A DNA stretch of 64,000 nucleotides from Clostridiaceae bacterium. GTDB lineage: Bacteria; Bacillota; Clostridia; Lachnospirales; Lachnospiraceae. Position 1 is the stretch's first letter. Every line of letters begins with the position of its first letter. Position numbers and translations under genes: made by a program. The DNA is taken from NCBI GenBank assembly GCA_021200535.1, contig JAJQGL010000086.1, positions 1 to 64,000 of the forward strand. The letters run 5' to 3'. Below the pieces are notes generated by a model. The model saw only the letters and a list, made by a program, of their open reading frames with translations, was not told the DNA's origin and searched no databases. Below are positions 25,599 to 34,599 of the stretch, piece after piece.

Positions 25599-26975
25599 AT
25601 GAAACTTTGGGGAGGACGATTCACAAAAGAAACCAACCAGCTCGTACATAATTTTAATGCTTCTCTCTCATTCGATCAAAAACTTTTTGAAGAAGATATT
25701 CAGGGAAGCATTGCCCATGTCACCATGCTTGCAAAACAGGGCATTTTAAGCGAGCAGGACGAGAAAGCAATTATTGACGGATTAAACGGAATCTGTGAAG
25801 ATATCAAATCCGGTGCGCTTGCCATAGATGAAGAACACGAAGACATTCACAGCTTTGTTGAAGCACATCTGATCCAACGGATCGGCGATGCCGGCAAACG
25901 CCTTCACACCGGGCGCAGCCGCAACGATCAGGTCGCGCTGGATATGAAGCTGTACACCAGAAAAGAAATTCTGGAGATGGACAAGCTGTTAAAAGATCTT
26001 TTAGCGAGCCTGTACCGTATTATGCAGGAAAATCTGGATACCATCATGCCCGGCTTTACCCATTTGCAAAAGGCACAGCCGATCACTCTGGCCCATCATA
26101 TGGGCGCTTATTTTGAGATGTTTAAAAGAGACCGTTCCCGCCTGCACGATATTTATGAGCGAATGAACTACTGTCCTCTTGGCTCAGGCGCGCTTGCCGG
26201 AACAACCTATCCGCTGGACAGAGAAATGACCGCATCTTTGCTTGATTTTTACGGTCCGACCCAAAACAGTATGGATTCCGTATCAGACAGGGATTACCTG
26301 ATCGAGCTGTGCTCTGCCATGTCGGTTATCATGATGCATTTAAGCCGTTTCTGCGAGGAGATCATTATCTGGAACACAAACGAATACCAGTTTATTGAAA
26401 TCGACGATTCTTATTCTACCGGCAGCAGCATTATGCCGCAGAAAAAAAATCCGGACATTGCCGAGCTGGTCAGAGGAAAAACCGGACGCGTCTATGGCTC
26501 GCTGATTTCACTTCTGACAACCATGAAGGGGCTGTCCCTTGCCTACAACAAGGATATGCAGGAGGATAAAGAGCTTGTCTTTGATGCAATCGACACAACG
26601 AAGGGCTGTATTGTCCTGTTTCATGGGATGTTAGATACCCTGACATTCCGCAAAGACAACATGCGTGCCAGTGCAGAGGGCGGGTTTACCAATGCGACAG
26701 ACGCAGCAGACTACCTCGTCAGCCACGGTGTTGCGTTCCGCGATGCACACGGCATCATTGGACAGCTTGTTCTCTACTGTATTGACAAAAATATTTCTCT
26801 GAGCGAAATGACACTGGAAGAATACAAGGCAATCAGCCCGGTATTTGAAGAGGATATCTACGATGCCATCCGCATGGAAACCTGCGTCTCCAGACGAAAC
26901 ACAATCGGCGCGCCGGGACAGGAGGCCATGAAACAGGTGCTGGCTGTCTACAAAGACTATCTGGAACAAAACTGA
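25599..26975 (+). CDS. argH: Argininosuccinate lyase
   Basis: Last step of arginine synthesis: argininosuccinate to arginine and fumarate. 458 residues, full length. Conserved elements: MKLWGGRF start, EDIHSFVEAHLI, HTGRSRNDQVALD, TPMPGFTHLQ-like GFTHLQKAQP with the catalytic His, and the fumarase-superfamily signature GSSIMPQKKNP with the catalytic Ser. ATG at 25599 with AAAGGA about 11 bases upstream. It stands alone; argF is at 58.8-59.8 kb. Confidence 0.97.
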   Translation: MKLWGGRFTKETNQLVHNFNASLSFDQKLFEEDIQGSIAHVTMLAKQGILSEQDEKAIIDGLNGICEDIKSGALAIDEEHEDIHSFVEAHLIQRIGDAGKRLHTGRSRNDQVALDMKLYTRKEILEMDKLLKDLLASLYRIMQENLDTIMPGFTHLQKAQPITLAHHMGAYFEMFKRDRSRLHDIYERMNYCPLGSGALAGTTYPLDREMTASLLDFYGPTQNSMDSVSDRDYLIELCSAMSVIMMHLSRFCEEIIIWNTNEYQFIEIDDSYSTGSSIMPQKKNPDIAELVRGKTGRVYGSLISLLTTMKGLSLAYNKDMQEDKELVFDAIDTTKGCIVLFHGMLDTLTFRKDNMRASAEGGFTNATDAADYLVSHGVAFRDAHGIIGQLVLYCIDKNISLSEMTLEEYKAISPVFEEDIYDAIRMETCVSRRNTIGAPGQEAMKQVLAVYKDYLEQN

Positions 26976-26992
26976 CCGGTCCAATGACTGAT

Positions 26993-28252
26993 CTAAGAAT
27001 CTGCCTTCTGTAAAAGCTGGCAGATTCTTTTTTTATCTATTTTCCCACTGTCGTTGTGCGGCAGCTGCCGGACTGCATAAATCCGGTTTGGCATTTCAAA
27101 TTTTGCCAGCTTACCGCGAAGCGCGGCAAACAACGCCTCGTCCCTAATCTCACAAATTTCCGACGCTTCTCTCCCATCGGCAGCTTTCTCCCATTCGACA
27201 ACTGCCGTTAAAAACTGCCGCTCCCTGTCAGATAACACAACGGCAGCCTCCCGGATTTGCGGAAGCTCCTCTAAACAGTTTGCAATCCGAAGCGTCGATA
27301 CTTTTCTGCCTTTCCGGTTCACAATATCATCACTGCGCCCCTCAAAATATAAATTCCCATCCTGATCCAGATACCCCATATCCGATAACGTATACGGACA
27401 GGTAATCCCTTCGACATGATATCTGGTATCAACGTAGATCGCCCGGTCTTTCACTGTTATACTCACACCCGGAAAGGGTTTTCCCACCAGATTTCTTTTA
27501 TCTGTCATATCCGCATCAGTCACATACGTAATATAATTCAACTCACTGGCTCCATAATATAAAATCACCTTTGCCTCCGGAAAACAGCCCTTCAGCCTCA
27601 CTGCATCCTGCCTGCCCATGCTCTGGGAGCCGGAAAGAATCGTATGAACCCGTAAATCCGGCTCGCGAACCAGCTTTGGCAAAAGCAGCAGCTTCGAAGG
27701 AATCAGATAAATCGAATTGACCTGATGCTCTCTGATAATCTGCGGCCATCTTTTCGGCTGAAAGTCATTTTGTGCAACAATCGTTCCCCCTGCATATATC
27801 TGCGCCAGATACAGATTCAGATTTCCCGTAAAGGCAAGGCTTCCATGTGCAAACAGCACACTTTCCCTGTCAATGCCAAAAATCCTGTTCTGTACCGGAA
27901 AATAATCCGCCCAGCTTGCGTAGCTGCGAAACAGGATTTTGGGAACACCGGCAGAGCCTGATGTCATTACCCCATTGCACGCCTGTGCAGGCACATTTTT
28001 AATTGTCGGAATCTCTCGTTGCCCATTTGGCACAATCACCGGGACAATGCCCAATGCATTACATGCAAAAAAAGAGAGCAGCTGCTGCAATATCCGCTGT
28101 TCCCGAATCAGATATACAGACGTCTGCTTTCCCATCGCATCCGCTTTCTCTAAAACAAGGCGGACTAGCTTTCCATAGCTGTAGGAAACACCATCCTCAA
28201 TCAGCGCGGTTTTTTCGGAATCCTGTTTTTTCAACAGCTTAAAATAATCCAT
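26993..28252 (-). CDS. AMP-forming acyl-CoA ligase (YhfT-like) of the biotin locus
   Basis: Predicted to activate a carboxylic acid as acyl-AMP/acyl-CoA. 419 residues, short for the ANL superfamily. P-loop-like MTSGSAGVPKILF, YYGASELNYITYV (A5 region), GRSDDIVNRKGRKVSTLRI (A8 hinge) and the C-terminal Lys in DSGKIDKKR (A10). Start at the ATG at 28252, overlapping the thiolase stop by 14 bases. Order bioB-thiolase-ligase recalls the BirA-controlled yhfUTS genes of Bacillus subtilis, where a thiolase and acyl ligase accompany a bioY homologue. Substrate unknown; a dicarboxylic or fatty acid is possible. Confidence 0.8.
   Translation of the reverse strand: MDYFKLLKKQDSEKTALIEDGVSYSYGKLVRLVLEKADAMGKQTSVYLIREQRILQQLLSFFACNALGIVPVIVPNGQREIPTIKNVPAQACNGVMTSGSAGVPKILFRSYASWADYFPVQNRIFGIDRESVLFAHGSLAFTGNLNLYLAQIYAGGTIVAQNDFQPKRWPQIIREHQVNSIYLIPSKLLLLPKLVREPDLRVHTILSGSQSMGRQDAVRLKGCFPEAKVILYYGASELNYITYVTDADMTDKRNLVGKPFPGVSITVKDRAIYVDTRYHVEGITCPYTLSDMGYLDQDGNLYFEGRSDDIVNRKGRKVSTLRIANCLEELPQIREAAVVLSDRERQFLTAVVEWEKAADGREASEICEIRDEALFAALRGKLAKFEMPNRIYAVRQLPHNDSGKIDKKRICQLLQKADS
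26995..27034 (+). terminator. argH terminator inside the 3' end of the convergent ligase gene
   Basis: AAGAATCTGCC (26995-27005) pairs with GGCAGATTCTT (27019-27029) followed by a T run. The stem overlaps the last codons of the ligase gene on the other strand. Confidence 0.8.
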
Positions 28253-29414
28253 ATTCTGACCGCCTTTCCAAAAGAATTGCTGTCCCAATGCCTCCGGCTG
28301 CCGCAATGCTGCAAATGCCATAAACACGTTCTTTTTTCTGCGAAATTGCTGTTTTCTGCATGGCTTTTAGTGCGTGGAGTGTAATAATACCGCCGGATGC
28401 GCCGTACGGATGGCCATAGGCAAGCGCGCCGCCAAACAGATTATAACCGGATACCCGTTCCGGATAAGCTCTGGCAAAAAGCTCATCAATTACCGCAAAG
28501 GCTTCATTGCATTCATAGACAGAAACGTCCCTGTAATCCAGGCTATTTCTCTCCAGCAATCTGTCAATCACAGCAATCGCGGCTTTCGGGCTCATCTGCG
28601 GATCCGTTCCCGCCACCGCTGTGTCCAGAAATTCTGCCCACGGCATCCTTTTGTGCTTTCTGCAATAGCGCTCCGAAGCTAAAACCACAAATGCTGCCCC
28701 ATCATTGGTCAGACATGCATTTGCAGCGGTTGTAACCTCGCCGTCCTGCAGCACGCAGGGAAGCCGATCTAACAGCCTCTGGTTCATCCGGTCCCTGATT
28801 CCCTCATCCTGGCAGCTCCCCTCTCTGACTTCAACAAGAATATCCCGGAGAACGCCGCTCTCCCTCGCTTCTCTTGCAAGCCTGTGGCTCTGCAGAACCC
28901 AGGGATCCAAATCCCTCCGGCTAATGCCCTCTGTCTGTGCCGTGCGTTCCGCTCCTTCTAACATTGCTGTCTGACGGTGGTTTCCCGGCATAAATTTGGC
29001 TACCCGGTAGCGTTTATCCTCTCCCTGATAATCCGGATGATTTTTGTGATATGCCCTCCATGGCGCTGTCGAACTGCTTTCAAATCCCCCGGCAATCACC
29101 AGATCCGCCTGGCCGCACTGCAGCTTCGCCGCCGCCACTGCAATGCTTTCCAATCCAGAGCCGCACTGCACATCAATCGTATATGCCGGAACTTCCTTTG
29201 GCAGTCCTGCCTCCAGTGCCATCAGCCTTGCAATATTGCCCCCGGCTCCGACTGCATTTCCCGCAATCACCAAATCAGGCTGTTTGATTTCATACTTTTG
29301 AAGGACATACTGCAGCACAGCTGCCCCCAGCCGCTCTGCCGGAATCCTTCGGTACATGCTGTTTTCTATACCGATATAGCTCCTCGCTCCGCCCAGCACA
29401 TAAACTCTGTCCAT
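28239..29414 (-). CDS. Thiolase family acyltransferase (YhfS-like) of the biotin locus
   Basis: Thiolase-fold enzyme forming or cleaving a 3-ketoacyl-CoA. 391 residues. The acyl-accepting Cys is in DVQCGSGLESI (near residue 88), NEAFAVI supplies the usual His/Asn region, and the C-terminal GGALAYGHPYGASGG holds the catalytic His; the canonical second Cys motif CxGGGxG is altered to SIAAAGGIGTA, so the general-base Cys seems absent. Start at the ATG at 29414. Lies 19 bases after bioB and overlaps the ligase, so all three are one BirA-controlled transcript. Confidence 0.85.
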   Translation of the reverse strand: MDRVYVLGGARSYIGIENSMYRRIPAERLGAAVLQYVLQKYEIKQPDLVIAGNAVGAGGNIARLMALEAGLPKEVPAYTIDVQCGSGLESIAVAAAKLQCGQADLVIAGGFESSSTAPWRAYHKNHPDYQGEDKRYRVAKFMPGNHRQTAMLEGAERTAQTEGISRRDLDPWVLQSHRLAREARESGVLRDILVEVREGSCQDEGIRDRMNQRLLDRLPCVLQDGEVTTAANACLTNDGAAFVVLASERYCRKHKRMPWAEFLDTAVAGTDPQMSPKAAIAVIDRLLERNSLDYRDVSVYECNEAFAVIDELFARAYPERVSGYNLFGGALAYGHPYGASGGIITLHALKAMQKTAISQKKERVYGICSIAAAGGIGTAILLERRSEYGLF

Positions 29415-29433
29415 CCTGCCCGCTTCCTTTCCT

Positions 29434-30411
29434 CTAACGCGCTGCCTGATACCCCAGCCTTTCCAGCAATTCCATATCCTTTTCAATCGTAATGCCGGAG
29501 GTTGTCAGCATATCACCCGAAATAGCGGCATTTGCACCTCCTCTAAAGCACGCCTCTCCCTTATCCGGAAGCAGGCCTCTTCCGCCCGCCATGCGCACCA
29601 TCGCATCCGGCACAATAAATCTGGCAACCGCAATAATCCGGCGCAGTTCATCTGCCGAAAGTCTCTCTTTCTTCTCATACGGCGTACCTGGTATGGGATT
29701 TAACAGATTAATCGGTATGGATTTAACTCCCAGCGCACGGATATCTAAAAACATGTCAATCCGGTCCTCCATCGTCTCGCCAATCCCCATAATGCCGCCG
29801 GAACAAACCTCAAGGCCCGCTCTTTTTGCTGCCTGAATCGCAGCAATCTTATCCTCATATGTATGCGTTGTACAAACCTCGCCAAAATATCTGCGGGAGG
29901 TTTCCAGATTGTTGTGGATGCGGGTCACACCGGCTTTTTTCAGCTTACAAAAATCTTCTTCCTCCAGCAGACCAAAAGAGCCGCAAACCGAGATGTCAAC
30001 CGTTTCCTTAATATCACGAATACTGTCACAGACCTGGTCCAACTCCTGTTTGCTAATCCTCCTGCCGGATGTAACAATCGAATACCTTGCAACACCGCGC
30101 TGTGCATTATATTTTGCTCCCTCTGCAATCTTATCTGACGGCAGAAGCGCATAGGTGTCCACATCGGTCTGATAGCACCCTGCCTGTGCGCAATATTTAC
30201 AATCTTCCGAGCATTTACCGCTTTTTCCATTAATAATCGTACACAGATCAAATGCATTGCCGCAAAAATGCTGCCGAATCCGGTCAGCCGCCTCACACAA
30301 TTCCTCCAAATCTGTTTCCAGAAGGGCAAGTGCCTCTTCTCTTTGTATCTGGCCGCCCTCCAAAACTTTCTTTGTAAGAAAAGCGAAATCCATCTTATTT
30401 TGTTTTTCCAT
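29434..30411 (-). CDS. bioB: Biotin synthase
   Basis: Radical-SAM enzyme inserting sulfur into dethiobiotin. 325 residues with the CxxxCxxC cluster motif in CSEDCKYCAQ, YSIVTSGR, the [2Fe-2S] ligands region (CGSFG, RIHNNLETS, CSGGIMGIGET) and NPIPGTPYE. Start at the ATG at 30411 with GGAGG 7 bases upstream. No bioA, bioD or bioF is in the window, so precursor supply is unclear; the divergent bioY suggests a salvage-capable organism. Transcribed from the promoter at 30525-30553. Confidence 0.96.
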   Translation of the reverse strand: MEKQNKMDFAFLTKKVLEGGQIQREEALALLETDLEELCEAADRIRQHFCGNAFDLCTIINGKSGKCSEDCKYCAQAGCYQTDVDTYALLPSDKIAEGAKYNAQRGVARYSIVTSGRRISKQELDQVCDSIRDIKETVDISVCGSFGLLEEEDFCKLKKAGVTRIHNNLETSRRYFGEVCTTHTYEDKIAAIQAAKRAGLEVCSGGIMGIGETMEDRIDMFLDIRALGVKSIPINLLNPIPGTPYEKKERLSADELRRIIAVARFIVPDAMVRMAGGRGLLPDKGEACFRGGANAAISGDMLTTSGITIEKDMELLERLGYQAAR

Positions 30412-30524
30412 TTTTTTGCCTCCATGTTGTGACCGCAGGGAGCAGCTTTTGTTAAATTGAATAAATTCGATTGACGTTGGCAGAGCCTGCGGCACCAACA
30501 ATCTTTTTTATTTGTCAGTATAAC

Positions 30525-30553
30525 AGTATAACCCTGCTTTGTCCCTTTGTCAA
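30525..30553 (-). promoter_or_regulatory. bioB promoter
   Basis: Minus-strand TTGACA (30548-30553) and TATACT (30525-30530) with a 17-base spacer. The -35 lies inside the left half of the BirA operator. Confidence 0.85.
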
Positions 30554-30577
30554 CCAAATCTTGCACATGGTTGACAA
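30547..30577. promoter_or_regulatory. BirA operator shared by bioB and bioY
   Basis: TTGTCAACC (30547-30555) and GGTTGACAA (30569-30577) form a perfect 9-bp inverted repeat with a 13-base spacer, fitting the known BirA signal. Both divergent -35 boxes lie within the half-sites, so one BirA-biotinoyl-AMP dimer would block both genes. Confidence 0.92.
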
Positions 30578-30599
30578 GCAAAAAAAACTGCTATATACT
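30571..30599 (+). promoter_or_regulatory. bioY promoter
   Basis: TTGACA (30571-30576) and TATACT (30594-30599) with a 17-base spacer, the mirror image of the bioB promoter. The -35 lies inside the right half of the BirA operator. Confidence 0.85.
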
Positions 30600-30630
30600 T
30601 AGGAAAATAAATAAGAAATGGAGAACAACA

Positions 30631-31179
30631 ATGAATCAATCAACCAACAAAGAAACATTTTCTACCCGATCTCTGGTCACTATGGCAATGTTTGCAGCCA
30701 TCCTTTGCGTCTCTGCCTATATCAGTATTCCGCTGCCAAACGGCTCGCACATCACCGCCCTGAACTTTGTCATGACGATAATTGCGCTGTCCTTTCCACT
30801 GGCACAATCCTTTTTTATTGCACTGCTCTGGATTCTTCTCGGCGCTGTCGGCATCCCGGTTTTTATCGGCGGGAATGCCGGAATCGGCTATCTTTTCGGA
30901 AACCTGGGCGGCTTTAGCTTTGCATTGCTTTTGACTGCCATTTTACTCCCGCTCCTGTGCAGGCGGAAATACAACCGCATCTATTTTACCGGTATCGCCA
31001 TCGCATCTGCTATTTTTGTAGACTTGTTCGGCTCTATCTGGTATATGCTTCTATCCGGCACCCCGTTACCAGCATCTCTTCTGGTCTGTTTCCTTCCTTT
31101 TATCCCACTGGATCTTCTCAAAGCAGTTGCTGCCGCACAGATTGTTCCGCAGTTCCGCCTGGCACTGAGCAAAGCCTAG
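30631..31179 (+). CDS. bioY: Biotin transporter BioY (ECF S-component)
   Basis: Membrane substrate-binding subunit for biotin uptake, working with a shared ECF energising module not found here. 182 residues with about six membrane helices and the family pattern AAILCVSAYISIPLPNGSHITALNF, GGNAGIGYLFGNLGGF. Start at the ATG at 30631 with GGAG upstream; the frame is open to 30547. Convergent with the hydrogenase-like gene, with 14 bases between stops. Confidence 0.95.
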   Translation: MNQSTNKETFSTRSLVTMAMFAAILCVSAYISIPLPNGSHITALNFVMTIIALSFPLAQSFFIALLWILLGAVGIPVFIGGNAGIGYLFGNLGGFSFALLLTAILLPLLCRRKYNRIYFTGIAIASAIFVDLFGSIWYMLLSGTPLPASLLVCFLPFIPLDLLKAVAAAQIVPQFRLALSKA

Positions 31180-31193
31180 TATAGCGTTTTTCG

Positions 31194-32654
31194 TTATTTC
31201 CTATGCATGGAAAATTCATATTCCTTAAACTGTTCAATCGTATCCTGAATTGTTCTGTCATCTGCGTTGGCAAGCTGCTTATCGCGCTCACGCTTATATT
31301 CCCTCTCTTCAAGAATATTGCCGGGACCTGCCACGCAGCCTCCTTCACAAGACATTCCCTCAATGAAATCCTCCGGAAGCTTTCCCGCTTTCATCAGGAA
31401 CAACGCTTTTCTGCATTCTTCTGCGCCATTGCACTGGCGCACATTGACACCGGCACTTGTTCCCTGTTCCATCAGCGCCTGCTTTACTGCCTTTGTCACA
31501 CCGCCGGAATTGGAATATCTCTTCGCATGGATACTTCCATTCTGCTCTTCCATGGTACACGGTTCCAGCGTTATATTCTTTGCACGGAGCATCGCATTTA
31601 ATTCTTCAAACGTAAGCACCAGATCAGCGTTATCGCCCGGATGCTCCTGATCCTGCCCCGCTTCACTCTTTTTCGCAATGCATGGTCCGATAAAAATGCA
31701 GACCGCATCCTTATGCATCGCCTTAACCAGTCTGGCCGTAGCCGCCATCGGTGATACTGTTGTCGAAATATTGTCAATCAGCTCTGGAAAATGACGGCGA
31801 ATCATATGTACAAACGCCGGACAGCATGAAGTTGTCATCTTTTTTCCCTGCTGATATGCCTCTGCCCATTCCTTCGCTTCCGAATCCGATACAAAATCTG
31901 CTCCAATCGCTACATCAACCATATCTTTAAAGCCAAGTCCTTTCACGCCATTGCGGATGGATTCCATGGTGATGTCCCTGCCGAACTGTCCCTCAGCTGC
32001 CGGCGCAACCAACGCGTAAACCGGTTTGTCGCTCTTTAACGCTTCAATCACTTCAATCATACGCGAGCTGTCTGTCACTGCACCGAATGGGCAGGCATGG
32101 ATGCATGCGCCACAGCGGATACATTTTTCATCATTAATCGTTACTTTTCCGTCCTCTCCTACCTGAATGGCGTCAACCGGACAAGCGCGGCGGCATGGGC
32201 GCATAATGTCCACAATCGCATTGTATGGACAGGCTTCATAACACTGGCCGCACTCCTTACATTTGGACGGATCAATATATGCCTTATCACGCGTCATCGT
32301 GATCGCGCCAAAACGACATGCCTGCATACATTTCTTTCCCATGCACTTCTGGCAGTTATCTGTCACCGTAAACCTTGTAATCGGACAGTTCTCACATGCC
32401 GCCGGAATAATCTGCACCGTATTGTGACACGGTTCCCCTGTATTTGGGTTTCTATTTTTGGCAAGCATAATACGCTCGCGGATAATCTCTCTTTCCTTGT
32501 AAACGCAACAGCGATAGCTCGGTTTATTGCCCGGGAGGATTTCATAAGGAAGCGTTGCCTCAATCTGCTCTAAATTCCCCTCAAAAGCTGCTTTTGCCAC
32601 ATGATACAGCACCTCATTTTTTACATCCTCAATGGTATCGTTTTCGTTTAACAT
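31194..32654 (-). CDS. [FeFe]-hydrogenase-like protein, putative sensory type
   Basis: 486 residues. The N-terminal half carries several ferredoxin-like [4Fe-4S] sites (CQKC..CMQAC, CKECGQCYEAC, CIRCGACIHAC). The H-cluster domain has TSCCP at 275-279 (Cys277/278), GPCIAKK with Cys325 and GMSCEGGC with Cys436/440. The second and third motifs deviate from the catalytic forms MPCxxK and ACxxGCxxGGG, as seen in putative sensory hydrogenases. The ATG overlaps the hybrid histidine kinase stop by 7 bases with AAAGGAGG upstream, so the two are translationally coupled. Fermentative H2 production is less likely than redox or H2 sensing, but neither is proven. Maturases are not in the window. Confidence 0.85.
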   Translation of the reverse strand: MLNENDTIEDVKNEVLYHVAKAAFEGNLEQIEATLPYEILPGNKPSYRCCVYKEREIIRERIMLAKNRNPNTGEPCHNTVQIIPAACENCPITRFTVTDNCQKCMGKKCMQACRFGAITMTRDKAYIDPSKCKECGQCYEACPYNAIVDIMRPCRRACPVDAIQVGEDGKVTINDEKCIRCGACIHACPFGAVTDSSRMIEVIEALKSDKPVYALVAPAAEGQFGRDITMESIRNGVKGLGFKDMVDVAIGADFVSDSEAKEWAEAYQQGKKMTTSCCPAFVHMIRRHFPELIDNISTTVSPMAATARLVKAMHKDAVCIFIGPCIAKKSEAGQDQEHPGDNADLVLTFEELNAMLRAKNITLEPCTMEEQNGSIHAKRYSNSGGVTKAVKQALMEQGTSAGVNVRQCNGAEECRKALFLMKAGKLPEDFIEGMSCEGGCVAGPGNILEEREYKRERDKQLANADDRTIQDTIEQFKEYEFSMHRK

Positions 32655-33868
32655 GCGTTTCCTCCTTTTCTCAGCATCTCTGCTAATATATGGTATAATT
32701 TTTTTGGTTCAATCGGTTTTGCCAGGTGTACGTTCATCCCGGCTTCCCTCGACATTTTAACATCTTCATCATATGCATTTGCTGTCATCGCAATAATCGG
32801 AATTTTTTCTGCATCCGCCCTTTCCATGGAGCGTATCTGCCTGGCTGCCTGCATCCCGTCCATCACCGGCATCCGGATATCCATCAGGATGGCATCAAAA
32901 AATCCCACACTCGATGATGAAAATTTATCTACCGCTACCTTTCCATTTTCAGCACAGTAGACCGATACTTTCTTTTTGATCAGCAGCTTTTTGGCAATCT
33001 CAACATTTAGCGGATGATCATCCACTAAAAGAACCCGTTTATCCGCCAGAATCTGATCGTCAAAATCCGTATTCAGCACCTGACTGCTTCTCTCATATTT
33101 ATCTCTCGCAATTTCAAAACAAAGGCTGACAATAAACCGGCTTCCCTTGCCCGGCGTACTCTCTACCTGCATAGAACCGCCCATCAGGTCAACAAGGCTT
33201 TTCGTAATGCTCAGCCCCAAACCGGTTCCCTGTACCTGGGAAGAAACCGCATTGTCTTCTCTGGCAAAAGGCTGAAACATTTTTTTCTGGAATTTCTCAC
33301 TGATTCCAATTCCTGTATCTGCCACAATAAAATCGCAGGATACAATATTGTCCTGAATCTGCAGATTTTCTGTCTGAAAAACAACCGTTCCGCCCTCTGG
33401 TGTAAATTTCACCGCATTGGACAAAAGATTAAAAAATATCTGGTTGAGGCGTACCCGGTCTGTCATGAAAACATAGTCATTCTTTAGCTGGCCAATCTTT
33501 AAGCAGATGCCTTTTTCTCTGCAGGATGTCTCGAACATGGTCCGCAGACTTTCAATAAACTCGGTATAGGAATAGGCTTCCCTTTTCAGCTCGACCGCGC
33601 CATCTTCAATCTTTGCCATATCCAGAATGTCATTAATCAATCCCAAAAGAAACTGGCTTGCCGAATTGATTTTTTCCAGATTCTCCGTTACCACCTCAGG
33701 TTTGTCAACCTCATCTAAGGTCAGTGCGGTAAGTCCCAGAATCGCATTCATCGGCGTCCGCATATCATGGCTCATCCGTGACAGAAATTCCGTCTTTGCC
33801 GCATTTGCTTCTTTCGCCTCGATCAGCGCCTGCTCCAGACGCTCCATCTTCTCCTCTACATGCTTCAT
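32648..33868 (-). CDS. Soluble hybrid histidine kinase coupled to the hydrogenase homologue
   Basis: 406 residues, no membrane segment and no PAS or GAF domain: a short N-terminal coiled coil, HisKA with the phospho-acceptor His34 (RMSHDMRTPMNA), HATPase (NLLSNAVKFT, DTGIGIS, GTGLGLSITK) and a C-terminal receiver (LLVDDHPLN, Asp in DAILMDIRMPVMDG, Lys in LAKPIEP). The missing input domain suggests that a partner protein provides the signal; the overlapping [FeFe]-hydrogenase homologue is the best candidate. Starts 12 bases after the racemase stop with a weak ribosome site. The output target is unknown. Confidence 0.9.
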   Translation of the reverse strand: MKHVEEKMERLEQALIEAKEANAAKTEFLSRMSHDMRTPMNAILGLTALTLDEVDKPEVVTENLEKINSASQFLLGLINDILDMAKIEDGAVELKREAYSYTEFIESLRTMFETSCREKGICLKIGQLKNDYVFMTDRVRLNQIFFNLLSNAVKFTPEGGTVVFQTENLQIQDNIVSCDFIVADTGIGISEKFQKKMFQPFAREDNAVSSQVQGTGLGLSITKSLVDLMGGSMQVESTPGKGSRFIVSLCFEIARDKYERSSQVLNTDFDDQILADKRVLLVDDHPLNVEIAKKLLIKKKVSVYCAENGKVAVDKFSSSSVGFFDAILMDIRMPVMDGMQAARQIRSMERADAEKIPIIAMTANAYDEDVKMSREAGMNVHLAKPIEPKKLYHILAEMLRKGGNAC

Positions 33869-33880
33869 AAAAAATATACC

Positions 33881-34582
33881 CTAACATTCTTTCTTCAGTC
33901 TTGCCCCACTCTCAATAACCGCTTTCTGTGCCAGCACCTTTAAAACATCCACATAGGCATCGCCAAGCTGCCTTTCTTTCTGCACAAGCGGCAGCTCCGT
34001 GCAGCCAAGGACCAGCTTTTCAGCTCCTTTCTCAAAAAGCGCTTCGCTGACAGCAGAAAACATTTCCCAATCTATTCGTTTTCCTTTTTTTATCTGTCCA
34101 TAAATAATTTCCATTACCATGCCCTGCAGCCTCTCGTCCGGCACAATGATATCAATGTCCACAGCTCGAAATTCCCGTTCCAAAACGCCGCTTTTCAGGG
34201 TGCCTGTCGTAGCAAGAATCCCTGCTTTTTTCACCCCGGCTGCCGACATCCGGCGAGCCACCTCTTCCGGCATAGAAAGTACCGGTTTCCCAATCCGGTC
34301 CTCCAGCTGCTCCCGGAAATAATGTGCTGTAATACAGGGAATCGTAATGAAATCTGCCCCTGCCTGGATCAGCTCCTTTGCGGACTGCTCCAAAACCGGC
34401 AGTGGATTTTCCCTGCTCTGCCCTAAAATATATGCTGTCCTGTCTGGCGTATCCGGCACACTTTTGAGCAATACTCTGGGATGCTCCTGATCACAGTCTG
34501 CATCCGTCAATCTGGTAATCCACTCCAGATACCATACCGTCGCCATCGGACCCATTCCTCCAACAATTCCTATCGTCTTCAA
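33881..34582 (-). CDS. Aspartate/glutamate racemase family protein
   Basis: Cofactor-independent racemase, probably making a D-amino acid. 233 residues with the glycine-rich start GIVGGMGPMAT and both catalytic cysteines: PCITAH (near residue 83) and GCTELPL (near residue 190). TTG start at 34582 preceded by AGGAGGG. It is 17 bases downstream of the transglutaminase-like gene and 12 bases upstream of the histidine kinase, so it belongs to the Dlt-like gene run. Its specificity (Asp, Glu or other) cannot be read from sequence. Confidence 0.88.
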   Translation of the reverse strand: MKTIGIVGGMGPMATVWYLEWITRLTDADCDQEHPRVLLKSVPDTPDRTAYILGQSRENPLPVLEQSAKELIQAGADFITIPCITAHYFREQLEDRIGKPVLSMPEEVARRMSAAGVKKAGILATTGTLKSGVLEREFRAVDIDIIVPDERLQGMVMEIIYGQIKKGKRIDWEMFSAVSEALFEKGAEKLVLGCTELPLVQKERQLGDAYVDVLKVLAQKAVIESGARLKKEC

Positions 34583-34599
34583 AAAATCCCTCCTTTGTT

